A stretch of 64,000 bases of DNA, taken from the NCBI RefSeq assembly GCF_040869045.1, contig NC_090324.1:56635346-56699345 (forward strand). The letters run 5' to 3'. Of the stretch, positions 56,930 through 64,000 are shown in pieces (within the stretch, counting starts at the first letter, position 1; every line of letters starts with the position of its first letter). The position numbers were made by a program, and so were the translations under genes. The notes under the pieces are model-generated. The model was not told where the DNA came from, did not search any database, and saw only the letters and a program-made list of their open reading frames with translations. This DNA comes from Eurosta solidaginis. Its lineage: Eukaryota > Arthropoda > Insecta > Diptera > Tephritidae.

Positions 56930-59900
56930 ATCAATTTCAAACCTCCTAGTAGATACAGGAGCAGATATCTTAATTATCAAAAAAAAAATTAAATAGATAA
57001 TAATATCAAAATAAATACAACATAGATAATAGATTTAAAGGGCATAGGTCTAGGTATAATCAGCACATTAGGTACAGTAAAAACAGATTTAAAAGGTGAT
57101 GATCTCCTAATTTATCACAAATTTCATATAGTTGAAAACGATCTCCCAATCCCACGCGATGGAATTATAGGACTAGACTTTATAAAGAAATACAAAATGC
57201 ATTTTAGCTTATGGTAAAAGAGAGGACAAATTAATCCTAAGACCATACGGTACAACAATTCGCATTACAAATTGTCTGTCCGTTAATACAATCACGGTTC
57301 CCGCTAGGTCTGAGGTCATTAGAAAAATTAATGTAAATTCCAAAAATAAAAACATTTTTATACTCCATCAACAATTATCCGACGGTATTTTCATTGCAAA
57401 CACAATCATAACTAAAGATTAAACTTTCGATAGAATATCAACACCACAAATAGAAATACAACTATTCAAAAATACAACATTAATACCGAAAATTTAGATA
57501 ACTATACACTAATTCAAACAACCACACACAGTAAAAATAACAACGAAACAGGAAAGTTAAAAATATTAACCAAAAATTTTCCAAAATTCGCCAATTCCCA
57601 ATTAACCGCGTTATGCACAGAATTCGTAGACATATTTGCACTAGAAACGTAACCAATATCTTCAAATAGCTTTTATATACAAAAATTAAACATGATAAAA
57701 TTATAGATTACCTCAAACACATAAAGGAGATATAAGTAAACAAGTTAACAAATTAATTGAAGGTGATATTATAGAACCATCCATATCCTAATACTATAGC
57801 CCAATTTTATTAGTCCATAAATAATCACTACCAGGGCATACATAAAAAACATGGAGATGGGTTGTTGATTATAGACAGGTAAATAAAAAGTTAGCTGCAG
57901 ATAAATTCCCACTACCAAGAATTGATGACATTTTAGATCAACTGGGAAGAGCAAAATATGTTTCATGCTTAGACCTTATTTCAGGCTTTCACCAAATAGA
58001 ATTAGACCCAAACTCTAGGGATATAACCTCATTCACAGCCGAAGATGGCACATATATATTCAAAGGAATACCATATGGATTAAAAGTAATTCCTAATTCA
58101 TTCCTTAGCATTCGCAGGCCTTAAACCTTCCCAAGCATTTCTATACATGGATGATTTAGTTATATTGGGCTGTTCCGAAAAACACATGATGAAAAATTTG
58201 AGAGACGTGTTCTCCACCTGTATGAAATACAACCTAAAACTACATCCATACAAATGTTCATTTTTCAGCCAAGAAGTAACTTATTTAGGACACAAATGCA
58301 CAAGCAAAGGAATATTACCAGACCCATGCAAATTTGAAACAGTTCAAAACTACCCAACTCCAAAAACAGCGGATGAAGTTAAACGATTCGTAGGCTTCTG
58401 CAATTATTACAGAAGATTTGTACCGAATTTCGCACAATACTGAACAAAACTAACTAGGCATTGCAAAAAGTATGTTTCCTTCGAGTGGACAGAAGAGTGT
58501 CAAAAAGCGTTTGTTTATGTAAAGGAAGCATTAATTAGTCCAAAAATTTTGCAATACCCAGATTTCAATAAAGAATTCTGTATAACGACAGATAATAGTT
58601 GGTATGCTTGCAGAGCAGTCCTTAGTCAAGAACACGAAGGCAAACAATTACCAATTGTTTATGCTTCAAGATCACTCAGAAAAGGTGAAATTAACAAAGC
58701 AACAATAGAGAAAGAATTAGCAGCAATCCATTGGGCCATAACCTTTTTCATACCATACGTTTATGGCAGAAAATTCTTAATTAAATCCGACCACCGCCCT
58801 TTAACATACCTTTTTCGATGAAGGGCCCTTAATCTAAATTAACACGAGTAAGACTATATTTAGAGGAATATGATTTTGAAGTGGAGTACATAGCTGGAAA
58901 AGAAAATCACGTAGCAGATGCATTATCTCGAATAAATATCACAAACTTAAAAGAAATGTCAGTCGAAGCATGTAAAATACTTAAAGTAACAACAAGATAA
59001 GAGAAAAGAAAATCAGCTAAAATTACTAACGATAGTAATAACAATGAAAATGAAGAAACTACAAAGAGAACCTTGAAATATATGAAGCGCTAAATAAATT
59101 TGAAGTAAAAAGACATGTCAGGCTCGTTTTCGGTCGTCCGAAATTATATTTCAAAAAAGGAAAGAAAGCACTATAGATACAAGCAACCTAATTGTTGAGG
59201 ATAAGATTGACTTAGGACAATTCTTTACCAGGCTTGAAAAAGAAGCCACCAATTTAGGACTTGGGAAGATACAGTTGTTCTTAGGGCACAAATTGTTTAA
59301 ATATGATTATACTGGAATAGGCAAATTTATAGAAGTAGGTACCAAGGTTTTCAAAAATTTTACAATTGCATTTACCCCAAAAGTTATGCATGTGAAAAAT
59401 CCCGTGAAAATTAAAGAAATTCTGCATAAATATCATGACGATTCTATATGTGGTGGCCACCCAGGAATAAATCTCATGACAAATAAAATCAAGCAGAAGT
59501 ATAGCTGGATAAAAATGAAAAATTACATAAGAAAACACATAAAAAATTGTATCCACTGTAAAACAAATAAAATTAATAGGCATATAAATGAACTAATGAA
59601 AATAACGGAGACACCTCCGAGGCTTTCGGACCATTACCGAAATCGATAAGTGGAAACGAATACGCAGTTACCATTATATTCGATCTAACCAAATACTTGA
59701 TAGCAATCCCAGTTCCAATCAAACATGCAATAACAGTCGCTGAAGCTGTATACGAGCATTTCATCCTGATTTATGGTTACATGAAAACAATCATAACAAA
59801 TATGGGAAGATAATACAAACATAATCTATTTGAAGAACTGTGCAAACTGCTAAAAAATTGAGCATAAAACCTCAACACCGTACCACTACCAAACTTTGGG

Positions 59901-60410
59901 TACTGTTGAGCGCAGTCAAAGAACATTTAATGAATATGTACGTTCTCACATATCCAGTGACAATGAGGATTGGGATGAATACCTCAGATGTTTCTCGTAC
60001 TGTTACAATACAACAATATCGACCATACATTTATATTGTCATTTTGAGCTTATATTCGCAAAAACCCTCCGACTTACGAATTCCTAGGAGATAATACAAT
60101 CAGCCCAATATACAATCACGAGGCTTACGACAAAGAAATTAAATATATATCTACTACAGATAGCGCAGCAACGAGCTAGAAAATTAGTCCAAAAGACTAA
60201 AGAAAAACAGAAAACAAATTACGATAGAAGTAGTTACAGTAAGGAAATAAATATGGGCGATTTAGTATTAGTTAAAGACGAATCAAGTCATAAGTTAGAC
60301 AACAAGTATAGGGGCCCTTATAGAGTAAAAAACATTAATTAAAACAACAATTTTACATTAATACCGCATTGAGTAGAAAGTATCGATAAAACAAGTAAAG
60401 ATAAAAAATA
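56930..60410 (+). pseudogene. Pol of the gypsy relic: protease, RT, RNase H, integrase
   Basis: Protease: LLVDTGADILII (56947 on). RT: WVVDYRQVNKKLAADKFPLP (57857 on), YVSCLDLISGFHQIEL and the catalytic YMDDLVILG (58144 on). RNase H: ITTDNSWYACRAVL and SDHRPLTYLF. Integrase: HHCC finger (HPGINLMTNKIKQKY, NCIHCKTNK; 59455-59575), then weak core traces (59640-60090) and a tail with LDNKYRGPYRVKNIN (60295-60341). Stops occur in most segments, and the integrase core is the most decayed part. Confidence 0.8.
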
Positions 60411-60504
60411 GTAATTCAAAAAATAGGCTTAAACTTATATAAAAACTTTAGCAATACCTTAACCAAAAATCGAATTATACACGTAAGCATTCCACTTTAC
60501 TCAT

Positions 60505-61276
60505 TGTTTAACGCATTGATGCAAATGGATTTTAATTCAATTCTAATTATTTTATTGAATTTAATACTTAAAACTAACAATTGGAAATTCAAGGCTGATA
60601 CTTCACACATCAAATATGATGATTTAAAAGATAATTAATTACACAATGGAAAGAAAATTTAATCCAATGAAACTTGATTAGTTAAGTTGAAGAATGGAAC
60701 TCGGGATTTAATCCGTCTTGCGACCGCGCAAGGGCTAGGTGGGATTCGAGAACCAATCTCACGCGAGTATGTTGGTGACCGCGCAAGGGTTAGGTTGAGT
60801 TAGGGGATTAATGCAGCGCAAGTGCTACGTCGGATGATTTTATATTTAAAGATATAACTTACGGTTGTGGGTGAATACTTCCTTTACTTTTTCCTAGAGT
60901 TGGCGTAGGTGATGATGTTCGTACTCGCTCCGTAATTGATGATCCGATTTGATAAAGCTAAATGATATTGGTTGATGATATGTGTTTATCGTTCCACGTA
61001 AACAAGAGAGTGAGATAATGCATCGCACTTGTATTTATAGAACGAAAAAGATTGATGGAAGGCAACTCCAACAATGTTGACTGGAAGCACTGGATGGCAA
61101 CTCCAGTCTACTCTACAGCCAGGATTGTATGAAGGCAAGTCATAACTAGTGAAGTGATCGCAAGTCACAGATGGATGGTTAGGTGAACGCAAGTCACAGG
61201 TGAGGTTAGGTGACAAAAGGTCAATTAAGAACAGGAATATCATTTGCTATTTAAGTGAGCACAACTCACTTAAACA
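60505..61276 (-). repeat. 3' LTR of the BEL/Pao element
   Basis: Read on the minus strand it starts TGTTTAAGTGAGTTGTGC and ends CAATGCGTTAAACA, so the ends are inverse TGTTTAA/TTAAACA. The adjoining internal text AAGGGGGCCGCCA (61277-61289, minus) is a good polypurine tract. An AATAAA lies shortly before the minus-strand end (about 60555). The second LTR is not in the window, so the length of 772 bp rests on the ends alone. Confidence 0.7.
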
Positions 61277-62578
61277 TGGCGGCCCCCTTGCACTTGTGCA
61301 AGGCTAAACTGTTGAATAATATCTTCAGGTTGAAAGTTAAAGATAATCTGATAGGTACGTATAATTCGATAGTGTGATTGTTGTAGTTTGTACAACTTTG
61401 AAGAAATCGATGGTTGAATGATGAATTTCCATTTCAGCCGATATGATTTTATGGATGATGATAATTGATTCCCGAAAATAGTTTCTGTAATTAAAATCCC
61501 TTTTAGTAATCTTTAAAGATATATTGTTAGGAGATTAATGATGCAGAAATAGAAATGAAAACAGAACCGAGAAAGAACTGGTATGCTGGTATCCTGATTC
61601 GATACCGCTTCTGATAGACAGATTTTAATACGATGTTGTTGAACTCAGCAATGAGTTTCGTTAGCTGCGTTATATCCCGATTATTTATTTCCGGGTCTGC
61701 ACCACAGCTCCGTGATGGATGGTTTTCGAAAGTGGACTGTATATGATAAGATTTTAAGAGGCTTGACAAAAACAAAATGAAAAAAATGTTGAAAAGATAT
61801 TTCTCGTTCAAATGGAGACATGCGGGATTCCGAAGGAACTGGAGTGTTGATTCATGTGAGGCCCGTGGTTTGTGGTTAGGAGATTTGGCGAAATCAATAT
61901 TTTGTATGTTTGTAGAAATAACATTAGATAACTGCATTCTCCATATGTTTGGAGGATTTTTCACTCGGGAGAGTAGAATTGTTTTTGAGATGGGAAGATT
62001 ATATAAATGTTTGATGTGATGATGTGAGCCATTAGAAAAACTTCACAGAGTTCCAATATATATATGCACAGTTCCAGCATGTATATGCTGAATATATGCG
62101 ATATTTCAAAATTAGTTTTTGAGAAGCCATGATGTGAAATGGATGAAGTAACATTGTGGGAAATGGAAATGAAATATATTAGCAATATAAATGTTCTAAT
62201 ATAAATTTTTAATGGCGATAGCAATCCTGCGCGGCAAAGGAAATTCGAATACATGGAAATGATTTGTTTTTTCCTTTCTGTATTTCCTCCCGAAGATGTA
62301 GTAGAAGTGGTGCCCTTGGGTGGTGACCGTTTGGCGATAGATTGCAGCTTTTCGCTAATAAATGTGGTTTTTTCTCTAGGGGTAGAGAGTATAAATTTCT
62401 TGCTTTTTGTTGGAACATTTGCCTGAATTCCAGACTTTTTGGAAGACGATGACTCTTTGCAATTGCTTCGGGTTAGATAGAGGATGGAATTCTGGTATGC
62501 AGAGAGGATTCGGTTCGGAATAGGTTGGTGGTATTTGTAGAAAGTGGGACTGATGTAGCCTTTGATCCGGGCTTTCCG
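61277..62578 (-). other. Internal BEL remainder without recognised coding
   Basis: Here the pol domains are missing. Open frames of 145 and 68-97 residues exist on the minus strand (for example 61527-61964) but have no RT, RNase H or integrase motif. GTAGCCTTTGAT plus CGGGCT occurs both at 62554-62574 and at 63117-63135, so part of the protease-gag linker may be duplicated here. Confidence 0.5.
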
Positions 62579-63980
62579 TCACTGGAGGATGTCACTTCCA
62601 ATGACAAGACCAATGGGACCGGGTGTGTAAAAGTATAAATCCTGAATTTCCGAAAGATTTGGTTTTGATAGTTTAAATGAGGGAAGAAAACTGGTCAGCT
62701 GTTTTAAGACGATGGCGTTTGTATGGATACGAGTGTGATTCAGTTTCGATACTAACGTGAGTTGACAGACACGATTAGCATTTTCTACTACTTTTCCGCC
62801 CATCCCAGTGACAGAGAAATTTTCTTTATAGGTAGGACGGTGTTGTATTTTTTCGGACACGAGGGTTTTTTGTGAACCTTGATCGATGAGTGCTCGTAGC
62901 GTGAAGGTAGAACCCCTGTGTTCGATGCTCACTAGGGCTGTGAGAAGGAGCGTTTTCTCGTTGTTAGTGGAGAAATTAGCCTGAACTTCGGAGTCAGGTT
63001 TTTGGGAGAAGGAGACTCTCCAATTGCCCTCGGTTAGGTTGAAGATTGGACACCTGGACTCTTGGGAAGATTCGTTGTGTAATAGGTTGGTTGCCTTTTT
63101 TGCGGATGTGCTAGGCGTAGCCTTTGATTCGGGCTGGTTGGTTAAGGGAGGGTGTAACATGGTGTGATGGTTTTTCATACAGTGCAGACATCGGAAGGCA
63201 CTGGGACAGTTGGTAGATGAATTGTTGTAAGCGAAGCAATTCGTGCAAAACCGGATAAAAATTAAAAAAAAATTAAAAAAAACCGGATATCCTTCACAAA
63301 TTGGGTACGCTCTGGTACGTTTAGTTTTCGGAATTCGGGGCAAGATTTCAAGGGATGACTGTCGTTGCACAATTTACAAGTAAACGCAAGTTTTTCTTGA
63401 GTGTGATAAGATTGGATTTTAGGCGAGGATTTCGATGGGAACGAAGTGGGTCCCACTCGGAAACGAAAATTCCTTGCGTCTTTAGGATCACAAGACAATC
63501 ATTGATGGTGTTCTGTATCTTTTGAATTTCTGCGCTACTTTCCGAGGTAGCTTGAGAAATGTTGAAAAGTAATTTCAATTGTTTATCTATTAATATTCGT
63601 TTGTTTTCGAATCGGGCTTTTAGCGCTTCCCGTGCTAATGAAAAATTGTCATCGGACAAATGGTACTGCTTAACGATCGCGCCTGCCTTTCCTCGAGTCT
63701 TATTTCGCAAGTGATAGAGTTTCTGCACTGGAGTCAGTTTGGGATGGTTGAGATAAACGGCCGTAAACATATCACGAAAGGATGGCCACTCCTCATAGCT
63801 ACCGTAAACGATTTCTGTATCACACGGTGCCACCTTGAAACATGACACCAAGCTGGGTACGAAAGGCAGAGACTGACGGAAGGTATTGCCTGACCCTGTT
63901 GGATTCCCATTGGATGTATTGCCGGACTCTGATGAATTCCCACGGAGGATATTTAATTGATCCAATATGTGTGCGGCCAC
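62579..63980 (-). pseudogene. BEL/Pao gag and protease (frameshifted)
   Basis: 63980-63348: gag with EEWPSFRDMFTAVYLNHPKL and YHLRNKTRGKAGAIVKQYHL, the DUF1759-type region of BEL/Pao. A shift near 63490 leads to 63498-63262 with the knuckle CKLCNDSHPLKSCPEF. A second knuckle-like CTNCFAYNNSSTNCPSAF and CLHCMKNHH lie downstream in the third piece (63370-62579), with the protease ALIDQGSQKTLVSEKI near 62910-62860. DQGS in place of DSGS/DTGS is usual in this group. A 23-bp A-rich filler (63258-63280) with a 9-bp duplication disrupts the knuckle region. The frame stops at 62579 just after GLVIGSDI. Confidence 0.8.
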
Positions 63981-64000
63981 CGTGGTGTGATGGTAGCATG

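Larger units (their letters stand above)
55182..60504 (+). mobile_element. Ty3/gypsy-type LTR retrotransposon relic (17.6/297-like)
   Basis: Gag and pol traces lie in the normal order on the plus strand, with many stops. No LTR pair is found: the left side is cut by the LOA-like insertion and the right side by the BEL LTR at 60505. The interior is unusually A-rich, as in 17.6/297/gypsy-group elements. An env could have followed after 60410, but nothing recognisable remains. Whether it was an errantivirus cannot be told. Confidence 0.7.
60505..64000 (-). mobile_element. BEL/Pao LTR retrotransposon, pol-deleted, continues past the right edge
   Basis: On the minus strand the 3' LTR is 60505-61276, preceded by a purine tract. 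Gag and protease lie at 62579-63980 near the right edge, and the 5' LTR would lie outside. RT, RNase H and integrase should fill more than 3 kb between protease and LTR, but only 1.3 kb is there and it shows none of their motifs. It is therefore a deletion derivative. It inserted into the gypsy relic on its left. Confidence 0.75.

Noticed and set aside
61527..61964. 145-residue frame as a possible envelope protein of the BEL element
   Set aside because: It has no signal peptide, cleavage site or clear membrane anchor in the right place, and its Phe/Leu-rich stretch is not enough for an env call.

Overview
The window looks like repeat-dense chromatin of a large insect genome, most likely a higher fly (Diptera) and perhaps a tephritid fruit fly. 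The reasons are low GC, ~60-70 bp intron remnants, and Helentron-type repeats with a GTCC/GTCY microsatellite and a 3' hairpin (from memory, common in tephritids; not searched). I found no intact ordinary host gene. Almost every coding stretch belongs to a transposable element or to a multicopy family I cannot name, and nearly all are broken.

Layout. 1-7025: two Helitrons head to head, the second carrying a short SINE-like insertion. 7026-14281: core repeats of a Helentron-associated family (HINE-B), a solo LTR, an internally deleted Helitron holding a TTAA-flanked foldback element, a 130-bp tandem repeat and a ZMYM1-type hAT relic. 14282-30811: a CR1/jockey-group non-LTR element split twice: by a 4.1-kb hAT element in ORF1 (8-bp target duplication), and in its TAA-repeat tail by a 7.75-kb element with ~470-500-bp terminal inverted repeats starting CACTG. 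That element is itself split by a young 4.4-kb Ty3/gypsy-type LTR element. 30812-38215: more HINE-B core, two Helentron-like elements (HINE-A), and an unrecognised Cys-rich gene remnant interrupted by the larger HINE-A, which carries about 19 copies of a 128-bp repeat.

38216-49658: a sequence with no recognised gene, an R1-like relic, a 1.5-kb TG...CA solo-LTR-like block, two tandem copies of an unknown unit, two RTE-like fragments and a hAT-like non-autonomous element. 49659-55168: a nearly intact LOA/I-group retrotransposon with a perfect 13-bp target duplication. 55182-60504: a decayed Ty3/gypsy element. 60505-64000: a BEL/Pao element on the minus strand with its LTR, gag and protease, but without RT, RNase H and integrase.

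The genes do not form a pathway. Their relations are nesting relations, and target-site duplications let much of the insertion order be read. The most interesting object is the CACTG-ended element at 23042-30791. It encodes a conserved-looking two-part protein (N-terminal Cys-rich module, C-terminal region with a GYTK..CFLC and ERFHQ motif), and its termini and 3-bp duplication suggest a CACTA/CMC-like DNA transposon. Second is the unnamed Cys-rich gene at 32878-38215.
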